This document shows, piece by piece, positions 51,423-64,000 of a stretch of 64,000 nucleotides of DNA (position 1 is the stretch's first letter; each line of letters starts with the position of its first letter). The notes under the pieces are model-generated. The model saw only the letters and a list, made by a program, of their open reading frames with translations. It ran no database searches and was not told where the DNA came from. Source of the stretch: Chaunax sp. Z400 (taxonomy: Eukaryota > Chordata > Actinopteri > Lophiiformes > Chaunacidae); contig CM075192.1 of NCBI GenBank assembly GCA_037577475.1, positions 18,974,908 to 19,038,907 of the forward strand, written 5' to 3'. The position numbers and the translations under genes were made by a program.

Positions 51423-51467
51423 GTAGCTGTGATTCTCCTCCTACTCCTCCTCCTCCACCCTATCCCA

Positions 51468-51513
51468 TTTTTTTTTTTTCCGAAGCCACTGCGTCAAAAA
51501 AAAAAAAAAAAAA
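51468..51513. repeat. poly-T and poly-A tracts
   Basis: A T run at about 51468-51479 and an A run of 18 at 51496-51513 lie 16 bases apart and could pair as a short hairpin. Confidence 0.8.
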
Positions 51514-52693
51514 GAAGCCATTGTACAGGGTGGGGTGAAGGGGATGAGAGAGGTGGGAATATGCCCACAAAGGAAGGCATTTGATTGGTGGAGTGAAACG
51601 CCAGTCACAGCTAGCAAGTCGTTGATAGGTGAGAAGAGTGGAGCGATGAATATGGATAAGGCAGCGATGAAAGGGCCAATGCAGCGAGGATGACTGGATG
51701 GACCCCCTCCTCTCAAATAGCCTTGGTCCGTGAACAATACACACCAGTTTTGTCTCTCAAACACACACAGACACACATACACACTGAAGACAGAGAAAGG
51801 AGTCTGCTCATTCAGTTATGTTTGTTAGCGTACCCACAATGTCTGCCTCGATTTCCACGCAGACGCCCTGATGATGGGGATTATTTCTGTATGGAGGAAT
51901 TTGACTGGTTCTCACTAAACCTCTATTTAAACTTAATTTCTGTAGCACGACGTCATTCTTCTGTCTCATTACTCTATTGAATTTCTATTCATCATAAATA
52001 GATGTAGGTATCACCTTATTTGTTATTATCAAAGACATTCCTTTTTTTATTTTCTGTCCCACAATTCTGCAGTTGTCTGGTGACCCGGCATTTAAACCAA
52101 GTTTTAGAATTCCAAAAATATTCAGATTTTTGTGGCAAACAGTTTTTTTTAATAAAATGGAACCATTTCTTAGTAAAGGGTTCTCCTTTCTTAATGGAAG
52201 TTTCTATTTAAATTAGAAATATTATTGGCATGGAAACAAAACACAGTATTAGATGCTGCTGATATGTTAAGTCATCTTGATATAGGGGAAAAAAAGCTGC
52301 TTTTTAAGAACACACTTATTGGTTAAATTGCTCAGCGATCACTCCAAGAGGCTTATTGGGCTGTTTATATATCTATGAATTCAATAAAAACAAAAGTCTT
52401 TCATTTCTTCTCCAAATATTTGTTAATTAAAGGGTCACAGGAATTTTAAGGGCCTTATGGGAGTTACTGCAAGTTTCTGGGTCTAGTAATTAAGAAATTG
52501 GAGCTCCTTCTGCACGCTGACGGTCACATCTAATGGGGTAAAATATTCAGGCGCTGCGGAGGAGACAACAGTAGAGGAGACACATTCCCTCCTGCTTGGC
52601 TTCCTCTGCCATCTCTCTGTGTTTATGAGTGACAGCGGCCATCTTTCAGAATGAAGACAGCTGGTCAGAGCCTCACTGCTGGAGAGCTTTACA

Positions 52694-52811
<118 letters not shown>

Positions 52812-54087
52812 CTGCCTCCCAACAAAAGAGCAGAGGACTGGAGGGGGTGTGTTAGACAAAGCCTTCCCCCCTTAACTCTCCCTGCTTAGGGGAGATGAAT
52901 ATTTTCCAAGTCTCCAGAGGTCAGAGCCTCTGTACCAAAGCCCCCTCTTCAAACGAGGCTGCGTTCACACACTGCTCCACTTCACACTAATGTGGGAATC
53001 ACAAAAAACTGGACTGCTTAGGTCATTTGACCCATTTTAGTTTGTAATGGTAGATTGTGATATTTTTGGGATTTAACTGCTGATTTATCAAATCAGTTTC
53101 CCAGATGTGTGAAAGCTGGTTGTTATCTGATTTAGTAAGAGACAGATGTATTGATAAACTCATACCTTAATACATAACACCAAACAATCGTAAATTTTAA
53201 AAAGTTAATTGAACTTATATTTTACATATGTACAGTACATACTGTATATTGTGAATTTGATACCATAATTTGAGTATTGAATTTAATTTGCCAAATTAAT
53301 CTACACTATATTTAGAAGAAATTAGTCGTGGTAATTATGGAACATGGAACTAAAGTATCACAGTTAAACATTAAAACACTGTTAAAATTAAAAGAAATGG
53401 TACAAAAAACAGCTGGAGAGCAAATAGTGTCCCGTTTCATTTTGAATGTGTATCTCACTGATGTGTAACTGTGACACGTTCAGCCCTCCCTCTCAGTCTC
53501 TGGATGTCTTTCCTGATTATGCAGCTGCAGCTCTCAGAGGACTGCCTCTTCTGGAGGACTGCTAGAGGTGGTTTGTAATATCTGGACGTTCACCATCTGT
53601 CATTAGAGCTCTCTACACACCACCGAAAGTTCTCGTCTTTTTTATGTTTATTTTTACACTGTTAGAAATGTATTTTTGCGGGGGCCTCTAGAGGACAGAA
53701 CAGCTCGATTTTCTCTCAAAACGGACTGATGAGCACTTTGGAATGCATCTAATTCCATATAATGAAGTGGCTGCACATGTAGTTTACCAGAGTTCTAATA
53801 CTTCTGCTATGAAGAAGTAACTTTATGTGTGTTTGTCAGAGTGAAATGCATGAGGAAAAGTAACAGGATGCACAGTGGGATTTTTGATCTATAGGCCCCC
53901 CCGAGCTTACCCCTGCAGGCTCGTGGACACCAGATCCTGGGATTTGAGCCTCCAATCCCACAGCATTGAGAGCCTATTCTGGGCCTGGCGGGTCTGCAGG
54001 GGCCTTAGCAACAGATTGGACTGTTTACTCAGGCAGTTATGTTGTGGTGGAAGACCATTTATTATTTACTGTGAACGACCTCTATGT

Positions 54088-54115
54088 CCCCCCCCCCACC
54101 CCCACCCCCACCCCC
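54088..54115 (-). repeat. C-rich tract with minus-strand G-quadruplex motif
   Basis: On the plus strand it is C10-A-C5-A-C5-A-C5. The minus strand therefore has four G runs of at least five separated by single T, an ideal quadruplex pattern. On the nova2 RNA side it is the C-rich strand. Confidence 0.85.
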
Positions 54116-57100
54116 GGATCCCAAATCCCCTTTTTCTTGACTCACAGAGCCTTAAAGATGAGCACACACACAGCTACGCACAGTTTTTACACAGTTTGAT
54201 AAACTTATGCAGACACTGGCTTTCATAACATACAGCAGGGTGGAGAGCGGTTACTCCAAGCCTCTCTCTGACTTTACTGCTTGTTCTGCTTATTCCCTGC
54301 TTAACTTTCTGGGAGTGGTGGGTTGGCCACATATTCATCACACACAGTTACACACACACAGATACACAGGAATAATGGCAAGTTTTTTTTGCCATCGTTT
54401 TGACATGGAAAAGGAAACGTGCACGTACTTCCTGTGTGTGTTGTAATGGCAGGGATTTGTCAGAGTGTGCGTGCTTTTGACTTGTGAAAACAGACCCTCA
54501 TCACAGCAACCAGTAGGAAACCATGCAGGTTGCACAGCTGCACACACGTGCACACTCCATACATACTCTGTACTGTAGTCGCGGGTGGCTGGAATTTGTA
54601 ATCCCGCAACATAACTGTGTGTTTGCGGTTTGTGTTGTCGAAGTGATTCGGTGTTGAGGTTCGATAACATGAGGAAAGGCAGTTAGGGAGGAAAAGTACA
54701 CTTTTCCCCCCACTTTGTTTTTAAAAAAAATCTTAATGTAAGGTAAATAAAAATACAAAATGAAGTTAAAGTGATGTTATCAGGATTTGTGTTGATGTAG
54801 CTTTGAGTGAGGTAGGCAACCTTTATCTTACAGTATATGGATGTAAACCAGTGGGTTGGTCAATTAGAGCAACATTCAGGTAAAATGAGAGAAAAAAAAT
54901 ACTGTTGGATACCTATAAGTTAATACAAAGCCAACACTGCCCATTTACCAACATCTTTGCAATAACTCTTGTGTGTTTTGTGTGTTTTTGTAGTTGATTA
55001 AATGGAGAAAAAGGTGCGACAAACAGTGTCTTCTCAAAGGCATTCATGGTATTGCACTCGGTTGTTCACAGGAAAAGTGACAGTATGAAGGAAGAGGCCT
55101 TTAGAGAAAAGTTCAGTCCCTTAGAATTTCTTACCTCTGCCTATTGCTTCTTAACGGATATTTGAAGTTACAGACACAGGCCCCCGGGTGATTCCAATGG
55201 TAGAGTTTTAGGTCGATAATCTAAAGAAAACATTGGTTTGAGGCACTACTTTCAAACAAAGCTGTTTGAACTTTGGCATAACTTGTGTAACAGCCTGCTG
55301 TTCTCTAAGTGACATAATGGTAATCGTTGTGTCCTAAAGTGTCCATCCTTTCAGCAGCCCCTCAAAATACCCCGTCCATACTGTCTGACAGCTAAATCAT
55401 TAAGACATAATTAGTAACAATCACCACATCTGTAATTATGGTATTTTTCTTGCTCTCATTTGCACTGAAAGTTTACATGTTCATTATGTTGTCATCATGA
55501 AAGAGTCTCAGCACAAAAGGGCCTGAGGTTCTGGATCTTTGACGATGGTTCATGTTAACTGCTGCACAACAAAAGGAGCGAAAACAAGGAGTTTGACATG
55601 CTGAGACATCAGGTTGTGTCACTAACCAGCAGTGTGTTATTTGTGTTATTTTAATGACCAAAGGAGTTACGTTTCTGACCTCATTGAACCAATAGGCATG
55701 TGTTGATGGATGCCTGCTAAACTTAATTTTATTTTTCCTAAAGCACTATCAGGACATTTTCTGTAAATCTTTTTTTTCTCCAGTAGGGAAAGAATACTTT
55801 GCACATTTATTTTCAAGCAGGTGCGTAGGAGAGGGATGAGTCTACTGGAACTTGCTAAAGGAATTCCCGAACACTGTCTAATTTCTGTTAGTTAGACATT
55901 GAAATTATTTAAGTTCATCCCAACATATTTTGCTCAAACACCCACAAGTGAAGAAGTGTTTTGCCATCACATTATAACTTGTTGAGGAATGACAGGGACT
56001 ATAGCACGGGGGAGTATTATGTGACTTCTATTGAATTTTGAGGTTAGTGTTGACACTGATGGGTCAGACGTAGCTCACAGAGCCTCTGGCTTCTTGTTAT
56101 GCTTGGCTAGATCGGCAAGCATGACTTTCACCTGCACTCCTGGGACGTGGAATGACACGCTGAAGGGAGCGTGGGATATAATCACACTTAATTAATATAT
56201 GCAACTGTGACAAATGTAGTCAAATGTAGACACATTTGTCTTTTCTTTTCTGATACTGTGGTCAAAATGTAACCTATCTGTGCAGTGACATGAGTGGCAG
56301 GATGATTTCACAAAATTCTGTTCCCCATGACGAGGTCACAGTTAGGGCATTGTGAACAAGTTATCGACAAATAGATAAACAGCATTGCTCCAGAATGCAA
56401 TAATCATGTTAAAATCTTTTAAAAAAAATGTATTTACGAAAACAAATTGCTCTAACTCATTAAGTGCTTTATTGTGTAAACTTGTTTCTCCAGTTTTATT
56501 TTAGCATCAGTATGACCATGTTGACTCACAAAACACACTTATTTCCTTAAAATAATTAAGGAAATTAGTGTGATTTGTTTTGATTTGAATTTAAGTTTTG
56601 CATTTATTCTTTGCTTTTAGTTGCATTTGAATTCAGTTCAGAGTTACCCATTTAATGGGAAAGATCTCATTAATTTGTATGTTTTTTTTAGTAAATGCTT
56701 AGAGATTATATTTTGAATTCTTATGATGTACCATGTTGTGTGCTGCGGTGTGTCAGAGGCTTTAAAAAATCAGACAAACTTGCCAAAACTTTAAGAAAAC
56801 AGATAAATCTTCCCGGTAAACATTCTCCTCCTGCATAGTGCAGTGTGGGAGGAAGAGGCAGATATTGCAGCACTGTTTTCATAACTGGACGTTAGCTCAT
56901 ATTTATTCAAATAGAGTCACGACATTATCAAACCTGCTAAAAGCTTATTTTCAAAGTGTAATTCAATCTGTGTTACATAACCCCGTCAACACTGGGGCTC
57001 TGCGGAGCTATTTGAAGATACAGATGAGTTGTTGAGCATAAACATTTACATTTACAGTGTGGAAAACTTCTATGGATATATAGCACATTATTTTTTTTGT

Positions 57101-57437
57101 ATGAGAAATAATCGGTGATCAGGATCTAAAACATTAAATAAAGTTAAATTACTGTTACAAGAAGCAAGGGTCACAAGACGTAGCTTTTTTTTAAAAAATA
57201 TTTCAGTTGTATATTAGTGTAATTTGACTTGTGCATATTTACTGTATAGGACAGGATCAATGCTGCATGTGTTAATATATTTTTATGCCCTCGTCATAAG
57301 AGTCGCATACCTTTCGAAAGCTAAATAGTCCAGTGTGTGTAATGATAGAGTTTATGGTGGATCCATATCTGCACATATTGAGTTTTTCCAGTGGTGGGGG
57401 CATCTGTGTCCTTGAACACAAGTTTTCTTGTTAATGC

Positions 57438-57472
57438 TTGCCATGGTAACACGTCAAAGTGTTACCATGCAA
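57438..57472. repeat. hairpin in nova2 intron 1
   Basis: CATGGTAACAC (57442-57452) pairs perfectly with GTGTTACCATG (57459-57469) around a 6-base loop, and three further pairs follow after one bulged C. Confidence 0.75.
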
Positions 57473-58979
57473 CAGATTCAAGTGATGAACATTAGTCACT
57501 CATTACATCCTTTTAAATACACGATGAATCATGTTGCCCAGGCTTGTAGGTGTGTTGCTGAAATGCTCTGTTTGTGATAGAGATGTTTGTGTGTGTGCGT
57601 GCGCTTGCTTAGATATGTGCTCGCTGCAGACACGCTTTCGTATTTGTGTGTCTAAGTGTTTCGTATTGACCAATTCCCCTTCCTTATTAATACAGGTTGT
57701 TATAATTAGCTTGCCTCTATCTAAAGCAGGTCGGTCCAAGGCTTCATACTCAAAGTGGGTCACTGCAGCACGTATGAGGAGAGGGGGAGGAATGGAAGGT
57801 GACTAGGAATAAGAGGCAAAGAGACAAGATGAGGAAAGAAGAGAAGGAGATGAAAGGAAAAGACAGGGAAGGAGAGGAGAGGAAAGAAAACAGCGATAAC
57901 AAGAAGACGGACAATTTCAGGGCTAGTCATGTGGCATTTTTTTCAAACTTAAAAAGAATGTGCTGTAGTGACCATTGTTAATATCAATGAGAGCCAGATC
58001 TTTTATCGGCACAATAAACGTGACATCATTGTTGTCACTGTGCAGCTAAGTAGGGACTGAGCAGTTTGCATGAGGTTTCAAGATAAGGTTGTCGTTACTG
58101 AAATGAAAATATAGAGGTGAACACTTGAAATATGATGATCAGGAGCCTGCTCTGTATCCCATCAGGAAACTGTAAGAGGTTGGTGACATGTGGCAGTGCT
58201 TCTGAATCGTGAATTGAAATGTCTGGGACTGGGTCTCAAAATGTGCCACATTCAGATGATAGAAGATTGAATAGATAATAGAGCGGAAGGACCTGAGGAT
58301 GAAGAAGAGGAAAGAGGAGGGATTCTTGAGAGGATAACTAGTCCGAGGGCAGGATTCACTGAAAAACAAATGCACATGAGGGATTTTGGATTAATCCACG
58401 AGACTAAACCTTCAAATTAAAAATGGCTAAACTGTGGTGAGGTAGCTTTTTCTCTCCTCTGCATCCACATCTGAACTCCTGCAGTTTGTATTTCATCACT
58501 AGTGGAGCTGAGGAAGGGCAGGGGAGTGTCAGGTTTCCATCTGTGTGCTCAGGCTTTGACTTGGCCCAGCACTGATGAGAACAGAGCTCTCCCAGCATTT
58601 TATAGTCTGAACACAGTACTTCTGCAATCTCTTTTCAAACTCCAAGTTTGGAGCTCAGACAGCAAGAGTGCTAGAAATGGAAAGAGGGACGAAAAGTTTC
58701 GTCAGATGAAATTTTTATACTATTTGAAATTCAACATCTATTTCATGAAAATTGAGCAGCTGCACCATGTATCCCAATGTCAAACACTGTCTGACACTGA
58801 CTGAGTTATTAAATGTTACAAACAAATCAGAATTACAAATGGGAACTTGGGTTTGTTTGAAAGCTTTTATATTAAAGACAGTAAAATAAAAGTATTCAGC
58901 AGCACAAAGTAAAAGCAGCGCAGCTTCTTAGTTTTTAGAACTGCATCAAAGGTAGAAGGTCCTGTGATCACTGGCTGGG

Positions 58980-59005
58980 GCAATCAAACAATCAAACAAT
59001 CAAAC
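58980..59005. repeat. 8-bp tandem repeat, three copies
   Basis: Three head-to-tail CAATCAAA units. Confidence 0.8.
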
Positions 59006-60002
59006 GTCAGTTCCCTTGACTGAGGAGTTTTAACCACCCAAAACAAGTAAAAGGATCTGTGTGAGTTCAAAATCATTCATTTCAGCGATTTGATAACATC
59101 ACTAGTGTCTTTAAGGAAAGTTGATTTGGGATTTGCGAGCCAGGATTGAAGTTTCAGCTGATCTCCATAAGCCACTGTGTGTCTGAGGTATTTAAAGCTT
59201 GCACAAAGGTATTTGCAACCCATACAGGTGTTTTCACAGACACCTGCCATGTGGTTGATGAACTTCTCCCTCACTCTAGTTCTGTTGCACTTGTTTAGGC
59301 AGAACAACGTCTTCATGATCCATTTGTATGCAGGTGTTTTAGTCCTGAGCAAACTCCCAGCATCTCTTTGCTAAATGATAGTACTCATTAACATGAGGTG
59401 AGATGTGATTAGCTACAATAACTGAACACACAAGTGGGTGTGTTGAGCATTTCACTAATTGACATTTATTTACAGAGAGGTGTTACAAACACTTTTGTTT
59501 TGCTGTGTGATTTAAATGGGGTTAAAGCTATTAATAGGCAAAACTCAGTGTAACTATAAGGGATTATAAATCTTCTGCCCACCTCACAATTAAAGCAGGA
59601 TATTGTAATATTTTATATGCGTATGTGTGTTTTTACAGTTAATCGTCTCAGTCGTTCACCTGGGTGGCAGACAAGGAACAGCAGTGTTACATGGTGCTTT
59701 GGCCTTGAGAGAAAGTGTGCCCCTGTAATAATAATCCTATTTTAATCTGTCTCCTGAGGTTAGGTGTCCTGGATTATCAGATATGAAGAGTGGTGCTAGG
59801 GAGGGGAGCTGAAACACAGAGAATCTGTGACATATGACGGTAAAACCAGTACGCGTAGAGCAGTTGTTATTAGACTTACAATCTCAAAGAAGACATGCTT
59901 CTCGAGGATAAGTCTGCTTTTATAAAAAACGTTATTGCTGATACAGAGGCTTACAAGATTTGGTTTGATTTGTCAGGGTTTTCTGATACACTCCTCTGAA
60001 AT

Positions 60003-60510
60003 GTCTGATGCTAAGAACAAGAATAAGAATGTGAATTATAAACTGTAGAGCACTTTTCATACAAGAGATGAAAATTCACAAAATGAAATAGCACATTAAA
60101 ACATGAAACAATAAAATCAGACAAGAATAAAAGAGTAGATAAAATATAGATACTGCAGATAAAATTAAAATAAAGTAAAAAAAAAAACAGAAACCAAGAC
60201 AAATAACAAAATATGAGAGAATAGAATTCATTAAAAGCCAAAGTAAATAATATTGTTATTTTTATTTATAATATATATTTTTAACCATGTTCACAGTACC
60301 TGCATTTCGTTAAGCTCTTGTTAGGATGTTCCTTAGTTCTGCACTGCCTATTTTCCTGTGTGTCTAATTTTGTGTATTTTAAAACCCAGCAGTGGAAGAT
60401 CTGAGAGCTCGTGAGGGATTATAAAATGACAGAGGAGCTGCAGCGTCGGCCGTTCCCAAACCATTAGAGCTTTATAAACAAGTAAAAGGATCTTACAGTA
60501 TAGGTTTGTG
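60003..60510. repeat. degenerate dispersed fish repeat
   Basis: Begins with 'gtagagcacttttcatacaa', then a long A-rich section with 'cattaaaagcca'. It later has 'ggaagatctgagagctcgtg' and 'aaaccattagagctttataa' followed by acaagtaaaa. This ordered set of phrases matches, from memory, a high-copy teleost repeat; boundaries and class are uncertain. A short relative of its first part is at 10490-10665. Confidence 0.55.
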
Positions 60511-60926
60511 CTCGAAGAAGTCAACAGTTATATTGTGAAAAAATCTGTGTTTCTGATTTGATTGGATTAAACTTTTATTGCCTTTGTTTTTAAAACATTT
60601 GATACCAATATAACTAGTTCATGAGCATGTTCTTAGAGAAATGGGCTATGGTAGCATCATGGCATTTTATTTTGAGAGATACTACATCTGTTATATTATA
60701 TATTATATTGGTTTCAATTATTCCGTTCTGTTTCAGTTTAAAAATAAAATCCCCATTTTAAATGGAAGTACTAAGCTGAAACAGACTCTCTGCTGATGAG
60801 CATCTGACACAAAGCCTCCATAGCTCTGCCATTGTGGCTCTGTGCTGAAAGGCAGGACAGCGGCTCATCCTGAAAGGGACAGTCGGAGGAAGAGAGGTAC
60901 AGTGGCCTGGGAGGTTCAGTCAGTTA

Positions 60927-60946
60927 CCTCTCTCTCTCTCTCTCTC
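60927..60946. repeat. (CT)n tract
   Basis: About ten CT units in nova2 intron 1. Confidence 0.85.
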
Positions 60947-61720
60947 ATCGCATTGTCACAGGAGCAGCAGGCTACAACCGAAAGGTCCCAGATTCTTGCT
61001 TGAGGATTCCACTGAATATGTCACCGCTCTAAATGAATCCAAAATGATTCAAATGACCTTTTGGTTGTCTTCAGTTCGTACCCTTTCACAAAAACTGATG
61101 CACAAATACCGAAGCTGCTTGTTCCCCTCAGGAGAGGCTGGAAATTTACATAAATGACGATCATTAACCTGGAAATGTCAAACCTTATTAAGTCGGTCGG
61201 CACACCTGTGTTTGAGCTCGTTTTCAATTCACATGCAAATACAACATTTTCTCTGGGAGTCACCTATCGAGATGATATGTAATAGCTGTAATAGCAATTA
61301 TGACACACAAAATGAAGTCCAGTTCACAAATTCTTCCTATGATGAATCATAATATAGATAAACTCTTTAAGATCCAATTAAGTACACCCACCAGTATTTA
61401 ACAAACCATGCTGCTCCACAGTTTTAATCCATTACAACAAAACACTGTCTCTCCATACTTACGGCCTTCTCCATGTTTTACTCATTGGCTTATTTATTTA
61501 ATATTTAGTGCTTGATTACCTGAGGCAGCATTTAGGAATATGGATAGAGAGATAAAGGTGAAAAACCATTCAGAGAGCAACAAAAGAGACAATGCAAAGA
61601 CATAACGGATGATATGTCTTTATTATTATACCAACATAAAAATGAACGGGGAATATCGTCATCAGTGTGTCTGTCTGACTGTCTGTCTGTCTTACTGTGT
61701 GTAGGCCTGTTAAGTCAAGT

Positions 61721-61778
61721 CAGTTTTATTTGTATAGAGCCAAATCACAACAAAAGTTATCTCAAGAAGAGTAGGTCT
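61721..61778. repeat. short dispersed fish repeat between CTGT tracts
   Basis: The block 'cagttttatttgtatagagc' followed by caaatcacaacaaaagttat and ctcaag matches a very common short teleost repeat. It is bracketed by CTGT/GTCT tetranucleotide runs at about 61665-61695 and 61775-61797. Confidence 0.6.
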
Positions 61779-63237
61779 GTGTGTCTGTCTGTCTGTAATC
61801 ATTCTTCTTCATTGCATATATCCAAAACAATATCCACTACTCCAGGCTCACCAAAGGATAGGAGGATATGTCTATACTGGTGCATTTGTTGTACACATTT
61901 TTGGGGAGATGTTGGGGGATATGTCATCTTCAGATGACTATTGTTTTGTTAAAACTATGGCGCCAGGCTTTTGTACAAATTGATGCCTGAATTCTTGGGT
62001 TTTCCAGTTCAAAAAGTCATGTCATATCATTCTGCAAGAGGAGACACTAGGTAAAAAGAAAGAGATGACAGAAAAGTGAACTTAGTCAACTCTAACATTG
62101 AATTTGGCCAAGGGCGTGTATGCACCTGAAGACATGGCTTTTCATTTCTGTTGCAAGGCCACCACCTTTTTCTTCATACATAAGGCTGATTATACAAATG
62201 CATTTCTCCATAAAAACTTCATCTTCAGCTCGTGAAGAGACTCAAACACATCTTTATTCCATTAGGGAAATGATCTGAGCTCAGTGCTGAAAACAGCCAA
62301 AACAAAGCACGAGGCCACATGAAACAGACGACATCTTCTTGTCAGATCCAGAGATTACACTTAATTCTTCACTGCAGGTGCAGCTTCCTGTTAGAAGGGT
62401 AAAAATATCAGAATCTTTGCTCTTCCACTTTGTGTTTGTTTATGTGAACAGATCTGCGCATCTTAATTAGTGCATATGTGTGTCATGGCAGGCATGTGGT
62501 GTTATGCACTTGCGAGGCGTCGCATCCACAAGCATTGGTTGAATCTGATTAGGTTTAATAACAAAAATGACGAGCAGCACATTCAACTCAGCTTCCTCCC
62601 CTCGTGCCAAGATGGTGACGAGGACCAGATTCCTCAGGCCGACACTGAAATTAGATCAGACCAATCTGGATAGAGTGTTTAGAGGCTTGTGCGAATGGAC
62701 ATATAGAGAAAGAGGAGCGATAACGCCGACAGGGAATCATCTGATTATAGAAATAATTAGTTGTCATGGATATCAGTCATCGTTTGATGTGATTTGGTGG
62801 ATTTATGCAGCTTCGGAAAGCCTTGGATGGTTTGTTGAGAGGGAGAAGTGGGTGGGGGGTTGGGAAGGAGAAATTATACTACTTTGGCATCATGATGCAA
62901 CACTGGCTCGCATCTGTTCTGTCAGACTGTGAAACTGACAAACACTTTTGCTTCCACTTCACAGTTCACACTCATTCCAACAAGATGATCCCTGTGTTGG
63001 ATGAGAAATCATTATTTTCTGCATTTTGCTGACAACATTCGTAAAATTCCTGAAAATGGTCAAGAATTTAGGAAAAAATTGGAACAAGGCAGGCATGAGT
63101 TCAAAGGTTCAAACTGATTAATAATATACACTGAAGCTTGTTGCAATTGTTGAAAAATACTCAGCTCTGTTTGAAGTAAAATCAGCATTAACAGCAGTTG
63201 CTCTCTCTGACTTCCTGTTTCCTGTTTCCTGCTACAG

Positions 63238-63381
63238 AGGAAGGCGAGTACTTCCTGAAGGTTTTGATTCCCAGCTATGCGGCGGGTTCGATCATCGGAA
63301 AGGGAGGTCAGACCATCGTCCAGCTGCAGAAAGAGACCGGAGCCACCATCAAACTGTCAAAATCCAAAGACTTCTACCCAG
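63238..63381 (+). CDS. nova2: Nova2 splicing regulator, exon encoding start of KH domain 1 (partial gene)
   Basis: A 144-base phase 1-1 exon completes codon 53 (Glu) and encodes residues 54-100 plus the first base of the next Gly codon. The residues read EGEYFLKVLIPSYAAG, then the KH signature SIIGKGGQTI with the GKGG loop at 73-76, then QKETGATIKLSKSKDFYP, which I recall as essentially identical to vertebrate NOVA. The GKGG loop contacts the RNA backbone in KH domains. EEGEYF is the NOVA2-type reading (NOVA1 has EDGQYF). The acceptor is CTACAG at 63232-63237; the donor is GTAGGA at 63382. The remainder, including the other KH domains and stop, lies beyond the window. Confidence 0.95.
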
Positions 63382-63401
63382 GTAGGACACCCCAATGCTG
63401 C

Positions 63402-63454
63402 TGGATGGATGGATGCATGGATGCATGGATGGATGGATGGATGGATGGATGGAT
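63402..63454. repeat. (GGAT)n tetranucleotide repeat next to a splice donor
   Basis: About 13 GGAT/GCAT units begin roughly 20 bases downstream of the exon-intron junction at 63381/63382. Confidence 0.93.
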
Positions 63455-63862
63455 TTACTGATTTTGTAATCAAGTTTCCATTTTTTCAGTTTTCCACTTT
63501 TTAGGCAAAAAGAAAAAAGTGACAGTCTCAATATAAAATAATCATAATTTCAAAAGCCTCTTGTGTTAATTTAGTCAGTTGCACACAACATTACAAGATA
63601 TGCAATACATGCACATGTGAGTTTTGCGGCTGAGTGGCATCTGACTCAGTTTCCTTCAGATCAGAACTGCTGACCTCTTTCTTGTGGTTATGCACTGACT
63701 GACAATTATAGCCTCGTTTTAACACTGTGGGATTTATGGATTTATAAAGGCTACACTGAGTGTATGTGTGTGTGTGTGTGTTTGACCATAGATATGTGTT
63801 GACTAAGGTTGTGAGTCCTCAGGGACAGAAGGACCTTGACTGTGCTCACGTTACACTCTTAA

Positions 63863-63865
<3 letters not shown>

Positions 63866-63890
<25 letters not shown>
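63866..63890. repeat. (CA)n microsatellite
   Basis: CA tract of about 25 bp in nova2 intron 2, about 85 bases after a GT tract at 63762-63781. Confidence 0.9.
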
Positions 63891-63893
<3 letters not shown>

Positions 63894-64000
63894 TCAACCA
63901 GAGATCAGGATTACAGGATCAGAGGTGAAATTGTATTTGTCTAAACTCTTAATTCTGCCCTGACGTGACTGTAGCGGTGAGGAGTGGGAGGCCAACTGTG

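Larger units (their letters stand above)
63382..64000 (+). other. nova2: nova2 intron 2 (5' part)
   Basis: Opens GTAGGA and continues to the window edge with no further coding segment visible. It carries a GGAT tetranucleotide repeat just after the donor and GT and CA microsatellites at 63762-63781 and 63866-63890. Confidence 0.75.

Overview
This window looks like nuclear DNA of a teleost fish, probably a spiny-rayed (acanthomorph/percomorph) one. It is AT-rich and gene-poor, full of long CA/GT microsatellites and decayed interspersed repeats of kinds I associate with fish genomes. The two genes I can support encode clear vertebrate proteins interrupted by GT-AG introns. The exact species cannot be read from the sequence.

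Layout. Bases 1-24,350 are intergenic: no gene is supported, but there are repeats. These are an internally repetitive element at about 2.95-3.35 kb, three relatives of one terminal-inverted-repeat element at 5.9, 8.6 and 10.0 kb, and a retroelement-like fragment at 21.0-21.5 kb with a second partial copy at 32.9-33.2 kb. Bases 24,553-27,046 (+) hold a complete three-coding-exon gpr4, a 371-residue proton-sensing class A G-protein-coupled receptor; its probable 3' UTR overlaps an old repeat. Bases 28-44 kb are again intergenic. The best-defined mobile element of the window lies here: a 952-bp non-autonomous hAT element at 38,865-39,816 with near-perfect terminal inverted repeats and a perfect 8-bp target duplication. 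A CpG-rich region from about 43.9 kb leads into nova2 (+): coding exon 1 at 45,300-45,456, a 17.8-kb first intron, and the exon that opens the first KH domain at 63,238-63,381. The remainder of nova2 runs off the right edge.

How the genes relate. gpr4 (plasma-membrane pH sensor) and nova2 (neuronal splicing regulator that binds YCAY RNA) do not work in a common pathway. From memory, both human orthologues lie on 19q13.32, so their adjacency looks like residual conserved synteny and helps assign the second gene as nova2 rather than nova1.

I see no bacterial-type system, CRISPR array, tRNA/rRNA gene or intact viral gene. The points most worth a second look are: the unusual histidine pattern and split coding region of gpr4; the nova1-like N-terminal extension of nova2; two dense YCAY clusters in nova2 intron 1, one next to a possible 81-nt poison exon; a (GT)n/(CA)n inverted pair in the same intron; and several perfect short hairpins. 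All exon calls are by eye from ORF, splice-site and family knowledge; no search was run.
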